Origin: Leuctra nigra
Taxonomy: Eukaryota; Arthropoda; Insecta; Plecoptera; Leuctridae
Reading direction: 5' to 3'
DNA length: 64,000 nucleotides
Assembly: GCA_934045905.1 (NCBI GenBank)
Contig: OW203768.1
Location: 14,226,316-14,290,315, forward strand
The notes beneath the pieces were generated by a model. The model saw nothing but the letters and a program-made list of their open reading frames with translations, was not told the origin of the DNA and searched no databases. This document shows, one piece after another, positions 13,601-22,677 of the stretch. The stretch's first letter is position 1; every line of letters starts with the position of its first letter. The position numbers and the translations under genes are program-made.

Positions 13601-13743
13601 TGTGAGCAGCGTTTTTTCTTTACGGTAGGTAGGTTGCTAGCCTTGCCTACCAACCTTCCTCCTTTATCCGGGCTTAGGACCGGCAACAACTAGAACCGAA
13701 CTACTCAATCCATCCGATTCCAATTGCAGGCGGAGTTAATATG
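10678..13743 (-). mobile_element. Full-length RTE-like non-LTR retrotransposon
   Basis: The element is about 3.07 kb with a single long ORF on the minus strand, a 5' leader of about 180 bp, a very short 3' UTR and a (GAA)n 3' tail (seen as TTC repeats on the plus strand at 10678-10695). Identical 11-bp duplications flank it at 10667-10677 and 13744-13754. One ORF fusing endonuclease to reverse transcriptase, a short 3' UTR and a simple-repeat tail fit the RTE clade; clade placement is inferred from layout and motif style. The leader contains an inverted repeat around 13624-13655 (GGTAGGTAGGTTGCTAGCC and its partner). Confidence 0.88.
10755..13562 (-). CDS. LINE ORF: AP-like endonuclease plus reverse transcriptase, intact
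   Basis: This is a 935-residue uninterrupted frame. The N-terminal endonuclease/exonuclease/phosphatase fold shows W20-N21, the catalytic Glu in SETK (about 48), the VYAPDT segment (about 119-123), GDFNARIG (about 154-161) and the SDH triad (247-249). The reverse transcriptase follows, with KAAGPDG (487-493), GFRKNRST (580-587), FVDFKKAFD (612-620) and the catalytic FADD box (711-714). The C-terminal tail is Arg-rich with VERMGDERLAR and GRPSGRRLPGR. The protein would nick target DNA and prime reverse transcription there. No frameshift or stop breaks it, and the target duplication is perfect, so the insertion is young and the copy may be competent. Proteins of this type often appear in databases as craniofacial development protein 2-like. 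The alternative start is M2. Confidence 0.93.
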   Translation of the reverse strand: MMTPARQRTKNADTIRIAIWNILTWNNKEEEIILEMETRNIDICGLSETKRKGCGSTMRNNYMFVYSGVPRTSRAHAGTGMLIHKKFVNNILDIKYVSERILHVSLSCNDVKLNIISVYAPDTSKSRAEREGFYDSLQNVLNSLPTQDKVMLIGDFNARIGNMPLRGVKQRFNEPVFNESGEELVEFCALNELRVNNTFFDHPPQQKRTWTNTRGQHSMIDFIITNREIHPSQVLDVRTLSSANIGSDHGLVLCKMNLKIRLKKVTPVCREMLNIERIATSSTQYLYKSRLEEKLIANRITQGCSADETWTKMKLSLQSAANEALGTRITSSNTGNRKTPWYDESVKILAEEKKKAFLAYKSNPIPNEYHKYTLVRNRVSREIRKLKEQYWEKYTKDLEYDMYGIQRSIWKMLRKQKKEINEYVVINNIDASQWYESFTSLYSTLTASEIQQLGQKNGNNDDYSINDDIVFSPNKITNAISRMSNRKAAGPDGIYNEMIKYGGGSLQNHVQDLFNKVMSERKVPDDWKCSLTIPIHKKGDKNNPENYRGITLMNSVAKLFTAVIKDELQERISTAEEQQGFRKNRSTIDAIFMLRQLVEKAIEYDHPLFLCFVDFKKAFDRVQKYDVLNILKEHGIPRAIIDVIDDINTGSTTRVITSNGRTEPILIRKGIRQGDSLSPFLFNLVMNKLIEAVKCKDGYKLGNSNVNIICFADDAVLLANSEDNLQRLLHQFNITGKTYNMEISVEKTKTMVISKTPVRCKLEIDGSIVEQVMSFKYLGVDITSSRDLLREVQQQSMKAAQVAGYLRSTIWRNKYMRRECKSRIYKVMVRPVLTYAAETRAETTKTKQKARTVEMRVLRSIAGVTLLDCQRSDDIREQCGVQDVVEWNKIRKKEWNSHVERMGDERLARICKQGRPSGRRLPGRPLKRWADSWQS

Positions 13744-13754
13744 ACTTTCTATTC
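13744..13754. repeat. Right copy of 11-bp target-site duplication of the RTE LINE
   Basis: It is identical to 10667-10677 and marks the 5' end of the element on the minus strand. Confidence 0.75.
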
Positions 13755-14778
13755 ACACCACGAATTACTAAAATAAATCCACCACTTACTCCTTGATTTT
13801 GCATAGGTACATTTTGCACTCTCCATCCAAAATAAAGAGTTAATTATCTACTAAACTGAACTTTTGACCTATACCTAAACTCATACAACATCGTCTTACA
13901 TGCATCCTTTTCATACGCTGACATTAAATTCAAAGCTTTTTTCATGTCATCTAAAATATTGATTATTTAAAATGTAATTAATAAAAGATTAATAAAATAT
14001 GTTCATTGATCTTTATTCTTTACTATCATACAGGCCAGACAGTACCGGAGAAAAGGGGAGAGACTTAAATTTGGTAACCCAAATTGCTCAATATTGGGTT
14101 ATTTCTACGTTTGAACATGGATTTACAACCTATAACTCCATCGATTGAACAGCCATAAATTGTCAGAACCATCAAACCCATAAGATGACTGTTTTAAAGA
14201 AAAAAAATAAAAGTATTATGTTAAATTTTTTTAATAAATATATTTTTTACATTTTAAATTTGATGGGTGACAATGAGACGACTTTTGTATGAAATAACGC
14301 ATTATTTTTCTTAATTAATTAAGTGGAGAATATTATTGAAAATTCAAATGCTTTAAATTTTCATTATGATTGCAAATAACCATTTTAAGGATGAGGTATA
14401 TAATTATCAATTGAAACAAATTAAATTGAAAATTTACTTGATTTACACGGATTTACAAGCGAGTAGGTTATTTATTTTATATTTGTATATTTGATTTAAG
14501 ACAATAATCAAACTCACAAAACACTTTCGGAAATATCTGAAATTTGATTTTTGTGTACAAAGATTCAAGTCATTCAAGTTTTGGCGGTAAAACTTGAATA
14601 GTTGAGAATCTTGACACGGTGACCGAAAGCAGCACAATCTACATATTTTTTGCTTCTTTTCTTGGGAGTGCTGACTGCTGCTCGCTTGGTATCTTTGCTC
14701 GCTTGCTAGCTAGGTGTCTGACTGTCAAGTACAATATTGAGTTTTTAATTTAAATAATCTACTAAATTGGCCACAAAT
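13755..14778. other. Intergenic DNA and upstream region of eIF3l
   Basis: AT-rich. The last part before the eIF3l ATG has a pyrimidine-rich patch near 14645-14665, of the kind seen at TOP-type starts of translation-factor mRNAs, but no transcription start can be fixed from sequence. Confidence 0.35.
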
Positions 14779-17700
14779 ATGTACGGGAATGACGACTATA
14801 ATGACCCGGTAAGTCGGTTTTAGTGTTTAATCGTTTAATTAATTAATAATCTTGGAGTATTAGTCATATATTGATTCATTTACCTGAAAACATAACCTAA
14901 AATAAGTGTGCATTTTGCACTTGTGGCTATTGTCACTAGGTTTAGAACATAGTTTTTCTGCTATGAAGTAGAGTTTGAAGTACAAATAGATATATTTGAA
15001 TTATAATGCATAAAATCGTATTCTCTATTATTTCAGCCCGGCTATAATGACTACGGCTATAGCGGTGGAATGGAATTGGAAGCTCACACGGGTGACCCAC
15101 ATGCCGATATTGAATATGACCGGTATTACAAGATCCCGGACGTGATCAAGAAATTTCTTATCTATTTTCGCAATTGCATCAATGAAGGACTTATATTTGA
15201 GATACAGAACCTCTACGAGAGCACGTAAGATATTATTTTCTATCAAAGCATCTATAACGCTACTATTAAAGGTACGTAGGTGGATAAGTTAATTCACTTT
15301 GTTATTTTTGCAGGTTCCCCAAGCTGACGGAACAGTATTTCGATAAACGTCCCTGGATTGATGAGGCGGATGTTGCAAATCTCGTGGATAATGATCCAGT
15401 AAGATTTAACAAGATTCTTGTGGTGAATGAATAGTTAACATTTTTCAAAGTAATTTGACACTAATGATGTTACATTTTGTTTCTTTAGGTTTTCCTTATT
15501 CTTTACAAGGAACTGTACTACAGGCACATTTATGCTCACATCTCTGGTGGACCAACACTAGAACAAAGGTAGGTACTTAATTTAAATAGCTAGTTTATAT
15601 GCTCGGCTTCAATGGAGAACTTCCAGCGAGATCAGGCAGGATTATGTAGTGAATGTGAAGTGAAAAAATCTTACTGAACCCACTTCCCTTCAAAAATGAT
15701 TCAATTACCTATTATTGAAATTATTTTCTGTGATTACTAAGAATACCTACATTTAAGACAACTTACACACATTAATTTTATAATTTAGTATAACCTAAAG
15801 CTGGGTTCCCATACTTTGCATCGAATTCGCTTTCGCAAAATGGCTACCTTTTAACAAAGGAAATCATCCATGTTTACATTCCTATGTTCGCGTGTTTCGA
15901 TTTCGTCAAAGTTAAAATTGGCTCAACTTTAACGAAACCGAAACACGCGAACATGCGAATGTAAACATGGACGATTCCTTTGTTAAAAGGTAGCCATTTT
16001 GCGAAGCCGAAAGCGAACCGAAAACGAAGCGAATTCGATGCGAAGTATGGGAACCCAGCTTAACAATGTACAGTGCGTCTAATATACGGTACCTACCTAC
16101 TATTTTCTGCTTGAACCCCTTAAATAAGATTCTGGTATCATGTCTAGATCGAATTTCTTTGATTTTTTGATATTGTCTGTTAGATACAACTCGTTCTACA
16201 ACTACTGCGACTTGTTCAACTACATCCTCTCGGCCGACAAGCCCGTGCCGCTCGAACTGCCCGACCAATGGCTGTGGGAGCTGGTGGACGAGTTCGTGTA
16301 CCAGTTCCAAGCGTTCGCGCAGTATCGCGCGCGCCTCTCGAAGAAGACCCCCGAGGAGCTGGAGAGCCTCGGCAACGCGAGCAACAACAAGATATGGAAC
16401 GTGTTATGCGTTCTCAACGTGTTGCATTCGTTGGTGGAGAAGAGCAACATTAAGAGGCAACTTGAGGTGAGACTTAACGACCTGTGGGAGGAATAGTGAT
16501 GATTTGAATTTAAAAAAATAGAAGATGAGTTAATGATTCTTTCAAGAAGTTGTTTGTTAGTAACCTAGTAATTCTTGAGGTTCAATAATGTTCAGTGGAC
16601 CAAGATTTATGTAGATAATCAAAAAATTTCCAAAATGTTGCATATTTTGTCTTTCTGTCTCATTTTGTCACCATCCATTAAGATAAAATCAGGCTTTTTC
16701 CTACTATAGTATACAATTTGCAGTTTTTTTAATCTGTACTACTGCCTTCAAAGCATATTTTAGAAGTTTTCAGTCTTGAACAACCATTTTCAAATTCGTT
16801 GGTTTGGTTGTACCCCATTAGGTACACACTATTCCCTGCAGTTAGCCTACACAAGCTCAAGTGTAATGTGTTTTTCTCTGACTCCAGGTCTACGCCAGCG
16901 GTGGAAACCCCGAGTCAGTGGCCGGGGACTTTGGTCGACACTCGCTCTACAAGATGCTGGGGTACTTCAGTCTCGTGGGTCTGCTTCGTCTGCACTCCCT
17001 GCTTGGTGACTACTATCAGGCCATCAAGGTAATGCCACTAGGAACAATCAGTTTCCTAAGAGTCAGAATAACTTCTAGAATAACTTCCTAACTTCTCAGA
17101 ATCTATGTCATTGTCATGCAATACACCATCTTAGATAATTTAAAAGCATTTAATGAACAATTCTTGTATCAAAAAAACATACCTACTGTTCTGCAACTCT
17201 ATTTTTTTTTTGAAAATTTGATAATCTTGCAATTATGAGGTAGGCATTTTAGATGTGATCTGTGTTGAAAATGTATTCCAGACGTCACTTGATAAAAAAT
17301 AGGATTCAGTTTTTTGTTTGTTCCAAAAATTGTAAATTGTAGTGAGCTCTTTGAAGAAATAAACTCAACAAATTTTTTCTGTTTTACTTTATAACAAGTA
17401 GACCTCCAAAATTAACTACAAGGAGACTAGTTAGGTTTAATCAAAGTTTATTATTGTACAACCTTCTTCATAATCTTACTCTTCAACAACTGGAGGCCTG
17501 CAAATGCAATGTAACATACAATACAACTTACCTACTTTGTAATTTACCATGTAACTAAGTTTGAAAATAAATCAATTTGAATTTGAAAGTCTGTATTTCA
17601 TATGAATAATGAAATGTCGTCCAGGTATTGGAGAACATTGAGCTGCACAAGAAGAGCTCGTACTCGCAGGTGCCTGCCTGTCAGATCAGCACCTCGTACT

Positions 17701-20700
17701 ACGTCGGCTTCGCGTACATCATGATGCGCCGCTACTCGGACGCCATCCGCACCTTCAGCTCCATCCTGCTGTACATCCAGCGGACCAAGCAGCTCTTCAA
17801 GGCCAGGTCGTACCAGAACGATCAGGTGAGGGGTTAATTCAATCATGTATGTAGTTCAGCAAAAGTTAATGACACATCTTTGTAATCTACATTAAGACAT
17901 AACAATCAACACTGTAGGCAAACTGATGCAAACAGATTTGTATCTACTAGGAAAACGCTCTGAGTAACGCGTTGATGAGCGAGCACGGATATGCGCAACA
18001 CATCGAACCGAAATTCTGTCTATTGAAAATGTCATTAAAAGCCAATAATTCTTGAATTTCGTCACAGACTTGTATGAAAATCTCCAACAATTCCTAAAAT
18101 ATTGGTCCCAATAACCACGCAAAGTTTTAAGTTGATCGATTGAACCTTTATGATTGAACGATTCCTTGTTAATTTCCAAAATTCACAGAATATCGTTCAA
18201 AAAAATGTTAAACGGTCATATCAGTTTCATAATACGTTTGAAAGTTTCTGCTCTAACAACCTTGAAGTGAAGATTCCGTGAAATATGAAATTCGAGAAAT
18301 ATGATAGCCAACACGCAAAATATCCGTAAACTGTCGATAACTTTTGAATTTAAACACAGTTTAGTCTGAAAATTGTCAAAAATACAGATAATGTTGGACC
18401 CAATGACCATGCAAAATTTTAAGTTGATCGGTCAAACGGTTCTGGTTTAAATTTCAAAAAGCACATGAAATATTTTTTTAAATTTTAACCAATGGGAGGA
18501 TTTGGCTGAAAATTTGTAAAATAAGAGACAATGTTGGTCCTAATGACCATGCAAAATATAAGGTCGATCACATTTGTCGAAGTCCATTTTCATTTTTCAG
18601 CCTATCAGGAGATGTTTATTTAAATTTCAACCAATGAATGGATTTCAAAAAAATTAGGGTCTGCAAACAGAGAAGGTTGGTTTTACATGTGTGCAAAATT
18701 TCAGATCGATCAGTGAAACGGTGCAACCTGTGTATCGGCTATTAGCAGCCCAAAAAAAAAAAAAAAAAAACAGAGGTCCGTGCCAAAAGAGCCAAAAGGA
18801 GACGCTCGCTTCGCTCGCTCAAAAATATTGTTTAAGTAAAGTTAAATGTTACATTGAGAAACTTTAATGGATAAATTTGGGCAGTGGATTTGGAAAGAGA
18901 TTATGTACAAGGACATGATCATGAAACATGGCATATCGATGGCTAGGAATCAGGACCACGCTCCATATTTGAAAAAAATGAGTTTGGTATCTAAAAAACA
19001 TGTTAATGTAAAAACAAATACTTAGAGGTGTGCGAATAGTGATTTTTGAAGTCGAAGTCGAAGTCGAATAGTTCCCTCATAAAAAGTCGAATATCGAAGT
19101 CGAATATCGAATAGTAGTTTTTGTCGAATAGTAATCGAATAGTATCATACTTTTATATAAGCACCACACTATATAAAAAAAATGCAACTAGAACCTAAAT
19201 AAACCTGATCTGAACAATGAATTTAAGTTAAAGGAAGGTTCAATAAATAACGTAATTAAAATATTCTCAAATAATTCATATTATTATTCATTAATTAGTC
19301 ATTATTTTATTTGTCTTTTCCAGCCTTATGATTCATACACATATCACATAGTAGGCTGATAGGAAGCCACTTATTTGATTATCACTCAATTTCAACAAAA
19401 TACTAGAAATGGACATCTACACAACTGTAAGGTCGCAGATCCTTGGTTATCTTGAAATGGCACTTGTAATTGCATCCCTCTTTGACTTAGAAATGAGAGC
19501 CCAATTTTCTAATGACGTCTGCCTGGATCCTGCTGCTGCGGCCGCAGGACGATCTTTTTTAGTCTTCAGTTCAAGTTCCAAGTACTTTTTGTATCGTACA
19601 GGATGTTTGCTTTGAAGGTGATTTTTCAAAGTACTTGTGCCTGAAAGTGACGTAAAATAAACCATTAAAACATGTTTATATCACGAAACAATAGTATCTA
19701 TTCCTTAGTTAATATAATAACCATAACTAAATAAGACTTGTTAAACTTACTTGATTGGGTTTTCAATTACTTCCCGCATTGATGGCATGTGCCAAACCCG
19801 TCGCTGGCTTTGAAAAAGGTCAAAATATTGGCACATTTTCGACGCGGCGTCTCCACAATAGGACGCCATGATACCACTGTCTCGTGACGGCTGTGACGGC
19901 CCACTATCTTGATGAGGATTTGTATTATTATCATCTTCATTGTCACTTACATCCATCGGAGAAAAATTAAAATCAGATCAAACGTATTGAGTTGACGTAT
20001 TGAATTTTGGAAACACAAACAACACAAGGACAAAAGGTGGCGCTGTAAAAACACGTGAAGTGAGCGACACAAAACCAGCCAGTGTCACTTTTGGCAACGA
20101 TGGCTGTGATTGGTCGTGGGTCGAAAGCAGTGATTGGCTGCCGTCTTCCGCGTCCACGTCGATAAAAATGTCTTTGGTGACGAACTACTTTATCGGCAAA
20201 AATGCGCGGGAACTTTTGACGTGATAAACTTCGACTTTTTCGAATATTCGTTTATCAGAAAATCACTATTCGACTTCGAACTCGAAGTATTCGACTTCGA
20301 CCGAATACTTCGCCTAAGTCGAATATTCGCACACCCCTACAAATACTACATCAGATGGTAAATAGCTTGTAGCTCCATCTAGAATAATAAGACATAAAAC
20401 CAGACTGCACCGTATCTCATTTGGGAACTAACTTTATAAACAGTTTCTTTGCTAGCCTGAAAAACTATGTTAATTGAGGTCCTCATTCTTAGCCATCGAT
20501 ATTAGCTAGGAATTCAACTAAGGAAAAGGGTGAAGCTCTTAACAAGCAATCAGGATGAACACAGTGTTCAACCAAAAATCACATCAAAACTCTCGATGAA
20601 AGCCCTTTCATGGAACATTTGCGAAATGTGACAGTTTTTGTCATTATTCTGGTTTGTTTTGAAACAAGCATCAAAACGACCTTGTTTTCCTCCTCCAGAT

Positions 20701-22570
20701 CAACAAGCAGACGGACCAGATGTACCACCTGCTGGCCATCTGCCTGGTGCTGCATCCGCAGTGCATCGACGACTCCATCCAGCAGGTGCTGCGCGAGGGC
20801 AACTACACCGACAAGATGTACAAGATGCAGTACGGAGACCTGCAGGAGTTCGAGGCGTGCTTCGTGTTCGCGTGTCCCAAGTTCTTGTCCCCGTCGCCGC
20901 CGGCCGTGGACGCCGCGCCCGACGACCTCGTCAAGGACGCCATCAAGCATCAGACCATGGTGTTCATGGACGAGGTCAAGCAGCAGAAGATGCTGCCGAC
21001 CATCAGGAGGTGAGAACCATTCCTAATACAAGGGTCGGCAACCTTTTTTGATGAAGGAGCCAATTTCCCAAAAATTAATAAATTAGATAATAATGGGAGC
21101 CGCAGTAGAGGCAATCAACACCGAAAATAATACATTGAATTACTGTAGTTTATTTTGATATTTTGACGAAGCCTCCCAGTTGTTGCAGGGCATTTTTTTT
21201 TTAGAATTTCAACGATTTAAAAGTGATTTTGGGACTCTAAAATAAACAAACTAAAATCAAATAACTTACCAATTATTGCCCGTTGCCCCCCCCCCCCCCC
21301 CCTCCCCGCAGGGCGTTTTTTTTCCCGAATTTTATAATTTTTCGATTCCAGATCCTAATTAAAATTATAAAGAGCCATTCATGAACCACTAAGGAGCCGC
21401 AGGTTGCCGACCCCTATCCTAATATACGAACCCAATTGGTAACGCTCTGCACTTGGGAGGTCTTGGGTTCGATTCCCACAAATGTTGTTCCTAAATCCTA
21501 ACTGAGGCTTTTTCATTGTTTCCCTCAGTCCAGTGGCAAACGCTAGGAGAGTTTTTTACTAAAAGGTCATTTCATTCAGTCATTTCATCATTCCAACCAT
21601 CAAGCCTTTTCTATTCTTTCCATTAGACAAGTTGCAGATCAGGCAATGCTAAACACCACTAAAAATAAAAACATCAATTTCGAGGTCAGCATTACAGGAT
21701 TTAATGTTAGTTAGATCTCTTTCTACAGAAATTTGGTAATTCATGAAGTCCCCTGGAAATTATTTCATGAAGCATATACCTACTTTACTTGTTATTATAG
21801 AAATTTTATTCAAACTTCATTTGATCTTGATGTGAAGAACCTTAGAAGCTTGTGTAAAAATACTCTTTAAAAGTTGAAATCCAGCAGTAATAATCTTACA
21901 AGTACTCTCAACCAATAATAACTCGTGTTGCTATTTGTGCAGCTACTTGAAGCTGTACACGACGCTGCCTCTGAGCAAGCTTGCCAACTTCATGAGCCAA
22001 GGCCAGCAGCGCGACATCGACAAGGAGATGGCCGCGTTGGCGATACATCTGCTCTGCTTCAAGCACAAGATGAAGAATGTCGTCTGGACCAAGGGAACAT
22101 CGGGACTCGAGGGGAAGTTCCAGTCGGGGTCGGAGGTAAACCTTTCTTTACTATCATCATTTCTTGCAGTGATAAAAGATCTTTGTACCAGTATTCAATT
22201 GGGCTACGTCATATTATAGAAAAGAAAAAGTAAAGATACACATTTTTGTCAAGACTATAATAAAATCCTTCTTTGCCGATTCCATTATTTTTAAACGTAG
22301 GTAATTTCATTTGTTAAATGAATTCTTCGAAACTTCATTTAATTTTTATTTTTTATTCCTTGATTCTTGATAATATTGATTTAATTTGTGTATTCAGACG
22401 CGACATGAGTGTTGACCGCATGATTGTGATTCCAGCTTGATTTCTACATCGATCACAACATGATCCACATCGCCGATACCAAGGTCGCACATCGCTACGG
22501 AGACTTCTTCATCCGCAAGATCCTCAAGTTCGACGAGCTCAATCGCAAGCTTCACGCTATCAAGATTTAA
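14779..22570 (+). CDS. eIF3l: Eukaryotic translation initiation factor 3 subunit L
   Basis: Ten exons: 14779-14808, 15037-15224, 15314-15398, 15489-15568, 16184-16466, 16888-17028, 17625-17825, 20699-21009, 21943-22135, 22436-22570. All introns are GT-AG and every phase joins, giving 548 residues (human eIF3l has 564). The N-terminus (MYGNDDYND, then a Tyr/Gly-rich stretch) is typical of the family. The body carries [12 protein letters not shown], the TPR-like helices and the C-terminal PCI region (roughly 310-510). eIF3l is one of the PCI subunits of the octameric eIF3 core, which binds the 40S ribosome and recruits mRNA and initiator tRNA in the cytoplasm. The ATG context is ACAAATATGT. The 2.9-kb seventh intron carries a 140-bp-period repeat and a hAT relic; the eighth begins with a MITE only 19 bp after the donor. 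The 3' end faces PTCD1 with 107 bp between stop codons. Confidence 0.97.
15799..16060. mobile_element. Foldback MITE, Harbinger-like (TAA target duplication)
   Basis: The left arm AGCTGGGTTCCCATAC is mirrored by GTATGGGAACCCAGCT at the right. The arms extend over more than 100 bp (AAATGGCTACCTTTTAACAA and its complement, and the GTTCGCGTGTTTCG block), so the whole unit can fold into one hairpin. TAA flanks both sides (15796-15798 and 16061-16063), the target duplication length of PIF/Harbinger elements. It lies in the eIF3l intron, 123 bp before exon 5. Confidence 0.75.
17935..18832 (-). repeat. Dispersed repeat with about 140-bp internal period, copy A
   Basis: The block begins with the GCGTTGATGAGCGAGCAC motif and ends with an A-run and the motif GACGCTCGCTTCGCTCGCTC. 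Within it, the phrase GTTGG-TCC-AATGACCATGCAAAAT followed by AAGTTGATCG recurs with starts near 18101, 18393, 18533 and 18674, i.e. a period of about 140 bp with one unit decayed. A related copy in the opposite orientation fills 63590-64000, and a fragment sits near 33595-33800. There is no coding frame. Class unknown. Confidence 0.6.
19023..20339 (-). mobile_element. hAT transposon, internally deleted, with BED zinc-finger relic
   Basis: The terminal inverted repeats are TAGAGGTGTGCGAATA at the left and, inverted, TAGGGGTGTGCGAATA at the right. Perfect 8-bp duplications CAAATACT flank it (19015-19022 and 20340-20347), diagnostic of hAT. The ends carry many GTCGAA/TTCGAC subterminal repeats. 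Only the N-terminal part of a transposase gene remains (next entry). At 1.3 kb it cannot encode a full transposase. Confidence 0.88.
19450..19956 (-). pseudogene. hAT transposase N-terminus with BED-type zinc finger, broken
   Basis: On the minus strand an ATG at 19956 opens an acidic segment ([11 protein letters not shown]). A frame change then reveals CHQCGK, and after an apparent intron (donor near 19749, acceptor TTTCAG near 19643) [12 protein letters not shown] follows. Together these give the C-x2-C ... H-x4-H pattern of a BED finger. An in-frame stop falls just after CHQCGK and at least one frameshift precedes it. An alanine run at about 19530-19545 and a short tail follow; no catalytic domain remains. 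Confidence 0.7.
21029..21416. mobile_element. hAT MITE
   Basis: The left end CAAGGGTCGGCAACCT and the right end AGGTTGCCGACCCCTA are inverted repeats, flanked by perfect 8-bp duplications TCCTAATA (21021-21028 and 21417-21424). It inserted 19 bp downstream of the donor site of eIF3l exon 8 and holds a C-run at 21286-21302. There is no open frame. Confidence 0.88.
21425..21560 (+). repeat. tRNA-like sequence, probable SINE head
   Basis: Right after the hAT duplication comes text resembling a tRNA D-arm (CCCAATTGGTAACGC) and a perfect RNA polymerase III B box, GGTTCGATTCC at 21466-21476. The acceptor stem does not pair convincingly, so this is more likely a tRNA-derived SINE than a working tRNA. 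The 3' limit is uncertain. Confidence 0.4.
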
Positions 22571-22650
22571 AAACAATACAATAATTTTGAGTGGATGAGG
22601 GTTCAGTAAACGTAAAATATACAATCTTAAGTATAAAAAAAGGGTATTTA

Positions 22651-22656
22651 TTTATT
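22651..22656 (-). promoter_or_regulatory. Candidate PTCD1 poly(A) signal
   Basis: AATAAA on the minus strand, about 22 bp beyond the PTCD1 stop, with an overlapping second copy at 22647-22652. If used, the 3' UTR is very short, and the eIF3l and PTCD1 transcripts meet or overlap in this 107-bp gap. Confidence 0.5.
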
Positions 22657-22677
22657 TCTGAGATTGAATTCTACATC

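Noticed and set aside
18216..18410. Short minus-strand open frame
   Set aside because: It falls inside the 140-bp-period repeat and is not shared between copies.
20610..21051. Arg/Thr-rich and Ala-rich plus-strand open frames
   Set aside because: They are alternative frames over eIF3l exon 8; only the frame [16 protein letters not shown] continues the eIF3l protein.
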